The notes under the pieces: generated by a model
The model's input: the letters and a program-made list of their open reading frames with translations, nothing else
The model's database searches: none
Told to the model about the DNA's origin: nothing
Shown: positions 31,590-43,403 of the stretch, piece after piece
How the letters are laid out: every line of letters begins with the position of its first letter
Numbering within the stretch: position 1 is the stretch's first letter
Program-made: the position numbers and the translations under genes
Assembly (NCBI RefSeq): GCF_033958435.1
Contig: NC_134137.1
Coordinates: 251,456,501-251,520,500, forward strand
Length of the DNA stretch: 64,000 bases
Direction of reading: 5' to 3'
Source of the DNA: Carettochelys insculpta
Lineage: Eukaryota; Chordata; Testudines; Carettochelyidae

Positions 31590-32051
31590 TGGTCCCGGAG
31601 AGCCCCGCCGGAAGATGTTGAGGGTGGCCAGGCTTCACCCTACATGGCATGCTGTTGGCGCTATGGCTGGAGAGACCCTTGGCAGGCAGAGGAGGACCCA
31701 GCTAGCCACCACCACCTCGAAGTGGCCAAGGGGCACCTCCGGCTTGCTGAGGCTGACCTGGAGTGGCGGAGGGCAGTGTGGGGCAGTCTGCTGACCACCC
31801 TGGAGGGCGTTGGCACCACAGTCTCTGAACATGCAGCCAATGTGGCCCATCTCCTGGTCCCCCCAGCTGCCCTTCTACTGATCCTGCTGCTGCCCCCCCA
31901 CTCCACAGCCTTACCTACCAGGGCTGTCCACCACCTCCCCACCCTGCCAGGGACCCCACACTTGGGGAGGGCAGGGGATCCAGGGCTAATGGGGCTCACA
32001 GCCCACCACCCCAGCCCTGGACTGAGTCCTCCCACTCCCCCTCCAGGTTAA
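31590..32051 (+). pseudogene. Older Harbinger Myb-like gene, coiled-coil exon
   Basis: The frame that includes HHHLEVAKGHLRLAEADLEW and RRAVWGSLLTTLEGVGTTVSEHAANVAHL corresponds by position and heptad pattern to the coiled coil of the younger copy (LLAIHCQQLEVAEQ...). A Pro-rich tail follows to the stop near 32051. The exon boundaries are not certain. Confidence 0.6.
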
Positions 32052-32082
32052 GAGCCTTCCCACCCCCAAGGCGCACCATCTT

Positions 32083-33520
32083 CTACCCCCCCATACACAG
32101 TTTCACTTGCCTTTCAGTTGTGCATAAATGTTTATTTTCCATACCATGGTTCTTGGGGAAAGATGATGGGTGGCACATGTGCAGGTGCAGTGCTGGTGGG
32201 AGTGGCGGCAGGGATGGTGGTGGGATGGATGTGTATGGAGGATGGGTGTGGGTGTGGGTCACAGGTGGCCATCTGTGAGGGTCTGTCTGAGGGCCTCTGT
32301 AACTTGGAGGCTGTCCTGGCAGATGGGGGCGGTATCCAGCTGCTCGTACCTGGCACTGGCCCCATTGCCTCCCCCCTCGGACGTAGGCATCCCCCTTACC
32401 CTCCACAATATTGTGGAAAACACAAGAGGTGCCCACCACCTGGGGCACATGGAGGACCCCAACCTCCAACCTTGCATGGAGGCACCTCCACCGCCCCTTA
32501 AGGTGCTCAAAGGCCCACTCCACGACATTACAGGCGTGGTTGAGGTGCTGGTTGAACATCTCCCAGGTGGGGTCAAGGTAGCCCATGCACAGCTGCAGGA
32601 GCCATGGCTGGAGGGGGTGGGCTACATCTGCCACCATGCAGACCGGCATGGTGGCATCCCTGCCCCACCAGGATCTCATGCTGGGAGACAAATGTGCCAG
32701 CCCCCATGTGCCAGCAGAGCCCAGAGTTTCTGAACACATGGGTGTCATGGGTGTGGCTGGCCTGGCCCAGCCCACGTAGATGTCTGTGAACCTGCCCCTA
32801 GCATCTACCAGGGCCTACAGGACCACTGAATGGTAGCCCTTCGTGCTTATGTACTGGCCAGCGCTGTGTGCTGGGACAGGGATGGGGATGTGCGTGCCGT
32901 CCAATGCACCAAAGCAGTCTGGGAATCCCAGGTCCTTGAAGTCCATAACAGTGGCATCCAGATCCCCCAGGCAGATGACCCTGTGCCTCAGCATCGCATT
33001 GATGGCTCTGATGACCTACATGCAGGAGAGGGAGATGTGCTTCTGTGAGTGCGTTGCAGGCCATCCCCCAACCACCCTATCCACCTGCCTGCCCTCTGCC
33101 CACCTGCCTCCTGCAGCCGAGGGTTCGTCTTGCCCCAGCCCCCCAACCTGCCTGTGGGGGGGCTTTTGACCTGGGCCTGATTTACCTCCATAAGTACAGC
33201 CCTGATGGTGGCCTTGCCCACCCCAAGCTGTTGTCCTCTGGAGTGGTAGCAGTCTAGGGTGGCCAGTTTCCAGATGGCAATCGTGACCCATTTCTCCAGG
33301 GTGAGGGCTGGCTGCATGCTTGTGTCCTGGTGCTGGAGTGCGTGGGCGAGCCAGTGGCAGATCTCCTGGAAGCTCTGCCTCGACACGCGGAAGTTCCGCA
33401 GCCACCTTTCCTCGCCCCACTCCCCAGCACCAGGCGCTCCCACCAGTCAGTGCTGCTGGGGTGAGTCCAGGGGCACCAGGGCTCCGAGGGGTGGCCTGGT
33501 GGGGTCCTGGGCATGTGGCC
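32083..33520 (-). pseudogene. Older Harbinger DDE transposase, two exons with frame breaks
   Basis: Exon 1 reads STDWWERLVLG (33470-33440) and then, after a 1-nt shift, EWGEERWLRNFRVSRQSFQEICHWL...KWVTIAIWKLATLDCY...GQQLGVGKATIRAVLMEV, followed by a gtaaat donor near 33187. Exon 2 starts near 33020 (VIRAINAM). It carries a FGALDGTHIPI block (first Asp, in a shifted frame, about 32910), VADVAHPLQPW (second Asp, about 32635) and VVEWAFEHLKGRWR (Glu, about 32520). All three catalytic positions survive, but stops (for example after HSVVL) and frameshifts disable it. Confidence 0.8.
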
Positions 33521-33998
33521 CCCCCACAGCCTCAGTGGGGCTGCTCAGTCACCCGAGCAGCTGCGCGGCAGCTGCAGTGTTGGTGCTGAGCACTGCCAGG
33601 AGGCGCTCCAAGGTGAGGGTGTCCTCATGCAGGAGCTGCTTCTGGGACTCCATCCGAGAGCACGAGTGGGCTCTGCCAGGTTGGGGACAGCTGGGCAGCA
33701 CCTCAGCTCATGCAGGGTGGAGGGAGGGGCCCTTTAAGGGAGCGTCTGGCTGCAGCCCCGGAAGGGCTTGTCAGCCATGGGACCCCATCCGCAGCGTTTG
33801 CTGCCTCCCTTCTTTTGAAGGAGGGCTTGGAGCTGTGCAGACACTCCCTTGCGAAAGAACTCAGTGGTCCTTCAAAAGGGAGGATCGACCCATCGATCCA
33901 CTCTTAACGTGCAGTCACTCCCTTTCGAAAGCTGCACTTTTGACTGCCCTCTTTCGACTTTCACCCATTACGTACGAGCACCTCTTCAAGACACAGCT

Positions 33999-34581
33999 CA
34001 AGTGTGGATCAAGCCCGAGACAAAGAAGTCACCTGACAATGAAAGGTGTTTGCATCACACTTTTATAGTTAATATGGCAAGATATTTACATGGCAAACAT
34101 CCATATGCCCCTGAAACCACCATTCCAGAGAATGCACTTCTGTAACCCTTCTGCAAGGTAGAGCCAGCAGCATACACAGCCGAGCTCAATACCAGAGATG
34201 GAGGGTGGGGGTGGGACTCCTCTTCATCCAGCCAAAGTAGAACTGACTCAAGCCCCCACCTAGTAACCTGGGAAATTCGCATACCTCTCCTGGGTGCCTC
34301 TGAGAGGCAATGTTTCCCCACGTGCAAGCATAGAGTGTGAGCACAGAAAAGAGGCTTAACAAAAGGGAAGGAGGGAAGGTGGCATTAAACCGGGAAAACA
34401 CCACAGAGTTCCTAAACACACCATGAGTAGAAGTCTCACCCTGAGTAGACAGGGCAATGTCTTTTTCCTCTGAGGTTCTTAGTCCAGCAGTCTGAAGGTC
34501 GCTTTCACATGCCTAACCCTTCTCTGCACCCACTCACGGGGCAGAACCAGAGTTCAGAGGTGCTTCTGCAAAGTCCATCTA
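33999..34581. other. No gene seen
   Basis: There is no exon. The block 34050-34580 could be part of an old LTR or another repeat, but nothing decisive is visible. Confidence 0.35.
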
Positions 34582-35263
34582 AGCTGCGTCTACACGTGCA
34601 CGCTACTTCGAAGTAGCAGCACTAACTTCGAAATAGCACCCGTCACGTCTACACGCGTCGGGCGCTATTTCGAAGTTAACTTCGACGTTAGGCGGCGAGA
34701 CGTCGAAGTCGCTAACCCCATGAGCGGATAGGAATAGCGCCCTACTTCGACGTTCAACGTCGAAGTAGGGACAGTGTAGACGATCCGCGTCCCGCAACGT
34801 CGAAATTGCCGGGTCCTCCATGGCGGCCATCAGCTGGGGGGTTGAGAGATGCTCTCTCTCCAGCCCCTGCAGGGCTCTATGGTCACCGTGGGCAGCAGCC
34901 CTTAGCCCAGGGCTTCTGGCTGCTGCTGCTGCAGCGGGGGATTCATGCTGCATGCACAGGGTCTGCAACTCGTTGTCGGCTCTGTGCATCTTGTGCTGTT
35001 TAGTGCAAGTGTGTCTGGGAGGGGCCCTTTAAGGGAGCGGCTGGCTGTTGAGTCCGCCCTGTGACCCTGTCTGCAGCTGTGCCTGGCACCCTTATTTCGA
35101 TGTGTGCTACTTTGACGTGTAGACGTTCCCTCGCTGCGCCTATTTCGATGTTGGGCTGAGCAACGTCGAAGTTGAACATCGACGTTGCCAGGCCTGGAGG
35201 ACGTGTAGACGTTATTCATCGAAATAGACTATTTCGATGTTGGGTGCACGTGTAGACGTAGCC
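34582..35263 (-). mobile_element. Young Harbinger MITE, 682 bp
   Basis: It is flanked by an exact CTA duplication (34579-34581 and 35264-35266). The first base of the left end is a instead of g (agctgcgtctacac); the right end is gtgtagacgtagcc. Orientation as in 10538. It lacks about 28 bp near the right end compared with 35490-36200. The core still shows an ATG followed by Pro and four Gln codons on the minus strand (34954-34930), the transposase start remnant. Confidence 0.92.
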
Positions 35264-35489
35264 CTACTGTCCTGAGCTGGGAGGTAAAGAAGTACCTTAC
35301 TCCACTGACCACTGGCTATGCGCCTGCTCACTGTGGCTGCCCTGCTGGGCATTAGGCTCATCTCTCTGCCCCGGCTCTGCTGGCCGCTCCTTGCATCTCG
35401 CCGTCACCATTCACTGCCATCCACTTCTTGACTGTGACTTCTGCCTGCCAGTCTCCTGTAATTTCAGCTCCCAAGGATTTCAACTCTTG

Positions 35490-36200
35490 GGCTGCGTCTA
35501 CACGTGCACGCTACTTCGAAGTAGCGGCACCAACTTCGAAATAGCGCCCGTTGCGTCTACACGCGTCGGGCGCTATTTCGAAGTTAACTTCGACGTTAGG
35601 CGGCGAGACGTCGAAGTCGCTAACCTCATGAGGAGATAGGAATAGCGCCCTACTTCGACGTTCAACGTCGAAGTAGGGACCGTGTAGACGATCCGCGCCC
35701 CGCAACGTCGAAATTGCTGGGTCCTCCATGGCGGCCATCAGCTGGGGGGTTGAGAGATGCTCTCTCTCCAGCCCCTGCGGGGCTCTATGGTCACCGTGGG
35801 CAGCAGCCCTTAGCCCAGGGCTTCTGGCTGCTTCTGCGGCAGCTGGGGATCTATGCTGCAGGCACAGGGTCTGCAACCAGTTGTCAGCTCTGTGGATCTT
35901 GTGTTGTTTAGTGCAACTGTGTCTGGGAGGGGCCCTTTAAGGGAGCGGCTTGCTGTTGAGTCCGCCCTGTGACCCTGTCTGCAGCTGTGCCTGGCATCCC
36001 TATTTCGATGTGTGCTATTTTGACGTGTAGACGTTCCCTCGCTGCGCCTATTTCGATGTTGGGCTGAGCAACGTCGAAGTTGAACATCGACGTTGCCGGC
36101 CCTGGAGGACGTGTAGACGTTATTCATCGAAATAGACTATTTCGATGTCGCAACATCGAAATAAGCTATTTCGATGTTGGCTGCACGTGTAGACGTAGCC
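35490..36200 (-). mobile_element. Young Harbinger MITE, 711 bp
   Basis: It is flanked by an exact TTG duplication (35487-35489 and 36201-36203). It begins ggctgcgtctacacgtgcac and ends gtgcacgtgtagacgtagcc-type sequence. It is nearly identical to the previous copy, in the same orientation, and starts 226 bp after it. It appears to be inserted at the edge of the AT-rich repeat at 36204-36385. Confidence 0.93.
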
Positions 36201-36203
36201 TTG

Positions 36204-36385
36204 GCGAGCAGAGAAGATGATATTTGTAATGAAAAATAAATATGAAGTGAGCACTGTACTCTTCGGTTGGTGTTACAATTGAAATAAATATATTTGAAAA
36301 TGTAAAAAAAAAATCCAACATTTAAATAAGTGTTATTCTGTTATTTTTAGTTGCAATTGTTATTTTTAATCATTTGACAGCCTAA
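36204..36385 (-). repeat. AT-rich repeat, minus-strand copy of 20505-20910
   Basis: Its reverse complement runs aggctgtcaaatgattaaaa, then acattttcaaatatattt and cagtgctcacttcat, which align with 20510-20690. It is cut short at the MITE side. Confidence 0.6.
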
Positions 36386-38025
36386 TTTAAACATTTCTGA
36401 AGAAAATCAGTTTTTTTTTCAGCTGAAGCTATTTGCTCAGTTCATCTGAAATTCACAAATAGTTTGATGTTAGCCAAAATGTATCTTTCAGACATACTGT
36501 ATATTCTATTGGCCAAACAAAATCTCCCAGCTCTACTAGTAACATTGGACTTGTAAGGAAGTGTGATTCATGTCAATGATGAAGCCAATTTTGACGCCAG
36601 ATATTCAAGAGGTAAAGTTGGTCCATATAATAGCAAATCATGACAATGGTTGCAGTGAGAGACAAACACTTGCTCTTTGAAAACTTACGCCAGCCTTTTA
36701 TAAGGAAGAAGAATGACAAAAACTTATGAACTCCATTCACTGTAATATTATGAGGAGTTCTGGGCCAAGCTGAGAGAACCAGTCCTGGGCAAACTGCCTA
36801 AAACTGGGCCACTTACAGCCCAGGCTGGGATTTCCTGCTCATAAGGCAAACCAAGGCAGCCACAAAAATACCTCTGCCAGCCCCACTGGGCAGCCAGAAG
36901 CCACACAAGCAAACCCACAGATTCTCCAGCTGCTCCTAATGCCCAAACCAGCAACACTCCTTGCTCAGGTGAGGGGCGGTGAAGGTCCATTTCACCAAAC
37001 CCACACAGTTTCTTCCAACCCCCAAAAAGGACCAGCCACATCCCCAGGTCAGTATACACTGAGATCTTACCCAAAACAGTGCACTGGGCCCATCCTTTAG
37101 AATCTAAAATCTAAAGGTTTATTAACAAAGAAAGAAAGAATAGGGTGAGAGAGCAACATTGTTAAAGTGGTACATTACATACCTCAATTAAAGCTACTGA
37201 TGCAGGATCCAACCAATGGTACAAGCTGCTTTCCTGAGCGTCTCTGAAAATACATCCTCTGAGGGACAGGCCCCCAGTCCACCAGACACAGTTCATGTGT
37301 TCTGAAGAGCAAAATGGCTACTGCCAGGGACATCTTTATAGCCTTGCCATGTGGAGGGAAAAAATCATTTCTTCTTCATGTAGGCAATGGAGGATCACCT
37401 GATCAGGTGGTCTGTTGTGGCGTTCTGCCATTGGCTGCTGGGGTAGCCAGCATGTCCCAGTCAACTGCCATAAGGTGTACAATCAACCTCTGGGCCTCTG
37501 TTCCTTTGTTCAGCCCTTTTACATCACCTGACTGGGGAGGTGCTCCCGCCTTCCATTGTGAAGCTCAGCACTAAAGTACAGAGTATGCATGTATAGAGCC
37601 AATATCTATAACTTTACATACAAAATATGGCACAGATCTCCAAGTAGCATAAACAGATTCAGTGAATTGCCAGCTTTCATTAGACACCTCACTTGGCCCA
37701 CCTGGCACAAGATTCGGTGCATGCTTAACATAGCGAGCACAGAAATGGGATGAAAAGTGGGGCCCCATGTAAAAAGTTTGCTCACCCCTCAGCTGACCCA
37801 TTCAATGCTCAAAGTTCTGAGAACGGCAAGTCTGCAGTCCTTGGTATAACAGCTAACCCGGTCACATGCCTCAGCAATGGCCATCTTGTTGGGAGTTAGT
37901 ACATATAAACCCAAGCAAAAAGGAACACCCAGATCAGCTTGCTGAATGCATGGCTAGTCAAATAAATGAGGAATTTCTTAGGCAGAGAGTAATTACTGTT
38001 AGTGGATGCGCATGAGACATGTTAA
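36386..38025. other. No gene seen; possible LTR-like block
   Basis: Positions 36748-37860 have an LTR-like texture (a tttagaatctaaaatctaaag repeat followed by a long A/G stretch at 37095-37140), but I find no diagnostic LTR ends or viral genes. The rest is unremarkable. Confidence 0.3.
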
Positions 38026-38258
38026 ATAGTAACAGAGAGGGAGCCGTGCTAGTCTATACACTATCAGAACAAAAAAAGCGGTCAAGTAGCATTTTAAAGA
38101 CTAACAAAATAATTTATTAGGTGAGCTTTCGTGGGACAGACCCACTTCTTCAGACCATCAGACCATCTGGTCTGAGGAAGTGGGTCTGTCCCACGAAAGC
38201 TCACCTAATAAATTATTTTGTTAGCCTTTGAAGTGCTACTTGATCGCTTTTTTGTTAT
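38026..38258. repeat. Palindromic Penelope-derived repeat with two hammerhead-like cores
   Basis: A nearly perfect inverted repeat. The left arm 38078-38142 (agtagcattttaaagactaa, then ggtgagctttcgtgggacag) pairs with the right arm 38178-38250 (ctgtcccacgaaagctcacc, then agtgctact). The centre is cagaccatcagaccatctgg. The right arm reads CTGAGGA, GTGGG-tctgt-CCCAC, GAAA in the plus direction; the left arm reads similarly on the minus strand. Confidence 0.8.
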
Positions 38259-40066
38259 GAGAAATGTTAGTTTCAGCTTGCCCAGGTTTCAATTTGCAAT
38301 CAGGGACAAGCTGCCACAGGTTTCATTGGGAAACTATAAACGTATAACATGAAACTGCAAAATGTGTCTGCTCAGCCAGGGACAAGAGGCATTTCCCCTT
38401 TGAGTTTCTGCGAACGGTTTGCAGTCCCCACCCCCGCATTGCTTTCTATGCAACACAATCACTCTCATTTCCTTGTTCAGACAGCTAAGATTTTCCGTTC
38501 ATTGCCAGAGCACCACAGTCTGCTAAGTGTGGCTGATGTTAAAGGCTCTGATAAAGTGGCACATGTGATGCCAACACACTGTGGCTGCTTGGAGGAAACA
38601 GTGAAAAAGATAGCTCTGGGGGTACTATGGAGGTAGTGGACATAAACCTATTTTGACTTAATAAAGAACCTGTGTCCTAGAATACCTTGCCCGTGAGCAA
38701 GCACCATGCCAGCAAATGAGATAATAAGCATGAGTGCAGGCAGTATTAATGCATATTCAGTAGGGTTTGAAAGCATGATTTCCAGCCAACAAGGTCGAAG
38801 AGTTTGTTCATGCTGATCTTGTGTGCCCGGACAAGCTCTGGATAAATAGCTTTGCCATCACTAATGCACCACTGAGCTGGTTAGACTTTCTGAAGTAAAA
38901 AATAGCTTCCGTGATCACATAAGCAAGAGGTGAGTGAACCTGATGTGTTATTGGTGGAGGGAGGGACTGAGTGAGAAGTGATATAAAAACAATGTTTTCT
39001 GGCTTTGTCTCTCCCCATAACATTGCATGGGTCTGCAAAGGCTACTTGGAAGCAGGTGACCAGTGAGGCTGCCGGAAAGAGGGACTCCGTCTAGAGCTCT
39101 CTCCAAGATTGCAAGCATGATCACGATAAAGGATCCATTAATATGGATTTCACACATGGCCAAAATTCTCTGGTCTACCCAGCTTTCGCGGAGGCTAGTA
39201 GAGGGGTGGAGCCATTCTTCCCTGGTTCTCTGCTCCACCCATTCATGAAGGCAGAGAAACGTGTAGACTGTTCAAATGACAGTACCAAGCAGTTGGGAAA
39301 CTCCCAAGTTAGGGGGATATGTCCAGCCTTCTGTGCCACCTGGGTAACATAACAGGAGCAGAGGTGAACAAAAATCTGCCCTACTAATCCTATATAAGAC
39401 ACACCCAGAACATGTAACTGCACATCTAAGCTTCCCAGGTTGCTGGCAGACCAGGTGTCAGCTCACGCCAAGGCCACAGGCCTGAACACCAGCAAATGCA
39501 TAGCTGGAAACCAGCCGGCCTGATCTGTGGGATAGTATAGTTAAAATATATGTTCACGTTATGACACCGGGTTCAGATTTTGTGGTTACAGAATTCCTGT
39601 AGGATGCTGAATGTGTTATTAACACTGCTTATGATGTCTGAATCCCGTCCTATAGGGTAATACTCAAGCGATTGCTCTATGACTCTAAAATGCTTTTCAT
39701 GAAACTCAGACAGGATGGGTGGGGGGGAACTGCTTAATTCCCAAAGAAAGTGTGACCCCAAGATAAAGCTGGTTAGTGCCTGGAGAGTTTATACTAGTTA
39801 CTTTGTTAGTGAAATCAAATTACAGAATTCACAGCCAATTTGGGGGTTGTACCCTGCTTCTTAACTGTGGTTGATGCTCTTGCTTCTGAGCCACTCCAGA
39901 CAGCGTGACACCCAACTCCATTTGCGCATGCAACATTTTCATATTGATTAAGCGTGTGTGCAAAAGGCACTGGCACTGTACCAGGAATCTTACTGCCTTG
40001 CTGCAATAAAGTGGAACACGGGATTGTCTGTGGCGAAGAGCAATTTGCTGAAGTTTATGACTTACC
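38259..40066. other. No gene seen
   Basis: No exon, RNA gene or clear repeat is visible. Confidence 0.4.
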
Positions 40067-40215
40067 TAAAGGCAGGTCTACACAGCAAAGTTATTTCAGA
40101 AGAACTATCCTAGCATCTACACAACACAACCGCTATTTCAAAATAATTGCAAACCAGTGGCTGGTTTATTTAAAAAATGATTGACCTCACTGCATGAGGA
40201 ATAGCGCCTGTGTAT
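40067..40215 (+). mobile_element. Fragment of an old relative of the young Harbinger MITE
   Basis: It has aggtctacacagcaaagtta, internal gcatctacacaacac, ctatttcaaaataattgc and gaggaatagcgcctgtg. These are CpG-depleted counterparts of gcgtctacacg, tatttcgaa and gaggggatgggaatagcgcc in the young copies. The right end is missing. Confidence 0.5.
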
Positions 40216-40790
40216 GTATCTGGAACGGTACTTACACTTGCAACCTGCAGTATCTGGACATGTCACATCACTAACGAAAGATGTAAAGAAAACAGTCACA
40301 AGTGCCACATGAAATACAGTTTGAAGAAAATGGGAAATGGAAACCAGATTTTGTCAAAAGAGAAGAGTTTGTGAAGAGTTGGTAAAAGAGGGATTACGCT
40401 GATGATGTGTGAAAACTACTCCATCAAGTCTGTTGCTATCTATGGTGTTTAGGGTATGAAAGTCTGTATGTTATTGGGATGCCTGCCTCTTGCAAATTGA
40501 CCTCTCAAATCTTTTTGGGGCCTCGCTGTAGTTCTGCAGCCCGTTCTCCCCAATGCTGTCTATCCAGGGCAAGATAATGTTTTCCATATGACTGTGGCAA
40601 ACTGTGAAAAATACTCAGACAAGCTGAGTAACAGAAAGCATTTTCAAGGGCGAGGATGTTAGCCCGACTCATAATCCCCTACCAGGAGGGCTAAAGAACT
40701 GCCCTTACTCTGGGCTTCTGCCCTTTGACATGTCTGGATTGGATGATCCTATCAGAAGCCTCCTGCCATCACAGCCCTCCATGTCACTGA
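40216..40790. other. No gene seen
   Basis: Unremarkable sequence; nothing supported. Confidence 0.4.
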
Positions 40791-41090
40791 GTCTATGTCT
40801 ACACTACCCCAGAAGATCTACCCACTTAGGGTCCATCTTCCAGGGTTCAGTTTCACAAGTATGGTAGGAATATGCAAAATTGACCTCTTGGGGAGTCGCA
40901 GTTGACCCCTGAACTCCTTGCAAGAAAAGAGGAGTAAGGAAGTCAACAGGAGAAACTCTCCCATCAACCTTGTTCAGTGGGGATGGCCAAGTAGGCCGAG
41001 AGAAGATAAATCTATTCTAGCTACAGTAATTGTGCAGCTATAATTAACCTATCTGTGATCCACTTACTTTGTCTAGGGTAGACATAGTGT
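40791..41090. mobile_element. Old MITE with GTCTACACTA-type ends, about 300 bp
   Basis: The left end is ctatgtctacactacccc and the right end gggtagacatag. Internal blocks such as gtcaacaggagaaactctcc recur in 43076-43310, so both belong to one family. It is noncoding. Confidence 0.6.
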
Positions 41091-41824
41091 CCAGCATACA
41101 AACCTTTCCACCGTTTCTCAGCCCAAGCACAAGACAATTATTAAATGCCCTATCTTCACCCCCAGGTCATGGTGGTGAAAATTCCTTCCTGCTCCTCTTC
41201 AGGCAATCATTTGATTCCCTGAAGCATAGACTGTGACTACTAGATTATCTTTTTATAGTTACAATTGTAATTGTTGGGAAGTCATCCAGCCTTTACTTAC
41301 ATCTAGCCTCAGGGTCTGGCATGTCTTCAGATGACTAGTCTATGCTAGCAAGTTCTTTCACTGTAACTCTTTTGCTCTGGGTACAAAGAAAGATCAACCA
41401 GAGCACAAGACATTCTAGCACTGTGAAGCACCAGTGTCAACAGGCAGCACTGTTAGCTAGTGCCTTCCAGGCAGTGGTTTACGTACAGTGCTGAGAGAGC
41501 TCTCCCCCCACAGCACTGGTGCATGACCACACTGCTGCATACTAGGCTTGACTGTGCAGACAAAGCATGAGAGACTGTGATTATGCACCACATAAAAGGC
41601 CTTACATTCACATACTCCAAACGCCCCACCCTTTAGTGTCATTGCATGCACGTTCTCAAACACACCTCGTACTACACTTGGTGACCAGCTTTTCACTTAA
41701 AACGCATTTTCCTATGTCTTCTCTCTGATTGAATGTTGCACTGAAATATTGTGTAATTGTGACAAGGGAAAAGATGAACATTGAAATATGCTGAATAGCA
41801 CCAGAGAGGTAGCCTGTACTCCAA
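41091..41824. other. No gene seen
   Basis: Nothing supported. Confidence 0.4.
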
Positions 41825-41905
41825 CAAACCAAAGCAGCAGAAATGTAGCACTTTAAAGTCTAACAAGTCTTTAAGTCTCTAAAGTGCTACATTTCTACAG
41901 AAATC
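41825..41905. repeat. Short palindromic remnant of the Penelope-derived repeat
   Basis: gcagaaatgtagcactttaa with gtctaac is followed by its reverse complement, gtctctaaagtgctacattt. The centre and the ribozyme-like core are missing; only the outer arms remain. Confidence 0.65.
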
Positions 41906-43075
41906 ATGGTCAGTTCTACTGCCCTGTACAGATAGTATTTCAGGCATGGAATAAAATGTTGGTTTTGCTTCCTTTACCTAAATATGTAAGTTTTCTTAAA
42001 GTCGTGGCTTCAGCGTCATCTATATTAGTTATTTTTATCACAGTAGCTTCTAGGACCCAGAACAAAAAGATGGCCCCCTGAAGATTTCTCATGACTCACT
42101 TGTGCCATCTTGTCCCAGTGGTTCTTGCCAACTTCTCCCCTTACCTGAATCATCTCCCTAATAGGGGGTTAGGATTTCACACCACGTGCAACAGAAAGCT
42201 TTATGGCTTAATGCAGTCTAACTGTCCCAATGATTCCAGTCACAATCAGAAGGAAGTGGTATTTTCAGCTGGTAAAGTGTGTGGGGGTGGCGGAGGGCAA
42301 GGGGAGTGATGGAAATCTTTCAAGAAAGACTTTTTTCCCCAATCTTGTTTCCATCATTCTTGCTGATTCAGGAGAGCTGGAGGTTTCAAATAAGTATTCA
42401 AAGTTTTAGCTGCCTCTCCAAGGTAACTTTGGGAAACTGACTTGACACTTGTTTTAATTCAGTTTTCTCGCTAGATTTAAAGATACACCACAAGTTGAGG
42501 AGATAAAGGTTGAATGGGCCATATGTAGGGCTATCATAAGCATGTACTTACCCATACCTACTATACAGTATAAATGCAATGACTCCTAGCATGGCTCATC
42601 TGCAGAATTTGAATGTGGGATGTCCTGCAACAAAATGTAAGTTTCTTCCACCTGATCTAAAAAGTAATGCCATTAGCTGACAGCTGCACCACGCTACCCT
42701 TTGGGTCATGGGTAGGAAAACTTTTTGGGGTCAGGGCCACTGATGCACAGACAAATCAGTCAGGGGCCACAGAGGGACAAACAAACAAACCACCTGATTG
42801 ATGTAGTCCCTGCCTATATGGGGGCCAGGCTATGAGGGAGGTTGCAGGCATGGCTGGGAATGGGTGGCATGGGCTGGAGTGGAATGCAGGAGCAGGCTGA
42901 ATGTGAGGGTGCAGGAGGGGGCTGGGGTGGGGGATCTGGGTGGGAGAGGGGTGCAGGAGGGTTTGGGGTACAGGGTCTGGAAGGAAGGGGTCAGGTGTGG
43001 GTGATGTGTGTGGGAGGAAGGGAGCAGAAGCAGGGTACAGGTGGGGAGCCTTGAACATATATCTAGTTCTTAGGC
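41906..43075. other. No gene seen; purine-rich block
   Basis: Positions 42830-43050 are a G-rich, purine-biased block (ggtgcaggagggggctgggg type). It opens a Gly-rich frame and a Pro/His-rich frame on the other strand. I regard both as low-complexity artefacts. Confidence 0.4.
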
Positions 43076-43310
43076 GAGGTCTACACTAGGAGACAACAAT
43101 CAATTTTAGGTATGCGAATCCAGCTATGAGAATTGTGCAGATGAAGCCAACTTAGCTAAAATCAATTTTTTCTACCACCCCCACGGCGGGAGGTTGATAG
43201 GAGAAACTCTCCCATTGACCTGTCTTACTCCTTGTGACTGCTAGGAGTACCAAGATTGACATCAGCAATATGACAATCAATTTAGTATGTTCTCACTAGA
43301 CATAATAAAA
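43076..43310. mobile_element. Old MITE, same family as 40791-41090
   Basis: The left end is gaggtctacactagg and the right end ctcactagacat. Internal gttgataggagaaactctcc matches the other copy. It is noncoding. Confidence 0.55.
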
Positions 43311-43403
43311 CGAACCCCGGGAGGTCAACTTCCAGATATGTATTATGCCATCTGAATACCAGGCTGTCATGACAAATGAATAAGAATCAAAATGAAATGC
43401 TAT

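Larger units (their letters stand above)
30071..33998 (-). mobile_element. Older, diverged Harbinger element, about 3.9 kb, inverted
   Basis: The ends are agctgtgtctacatgtgcgc (30071) and gacacagct (33998), with CTA/CAA at the flanks, a one-mismatch 3-bp duplication. It has the two-gene convergent plan of 22411-27126 but in opposite orientation: Myb-like gene on plus, transposase on minus. The ends carry ctttcgaaag/ttttgaaaa-type palindromes instead of TTCGAAGT. It has many frame breaks and stops, and is much more diverged than the copies at 22 and 60 kb. Confidence 0.82.

Noticed and set aside
36748..37860. An endogenous retrovirus LTR
   Set aside because: Only the general texture suggests it; no paired TG..CA ends, target duplication or internal genes could be found.
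38026..38258. A plain SINE
   Set aside because: No A/B promoter boxes. The same unit sits downstream of a GIY-YIG remnant at 9.2 kb and carries a hammerhead-like core, so a Penelope-derived origin fits better.
42756..43058. Pro/His-rich minus-strand frame and Gly-rich plus-strand frame
   Set aside because: Purine-strand bias of a simple-sequence block explains both.
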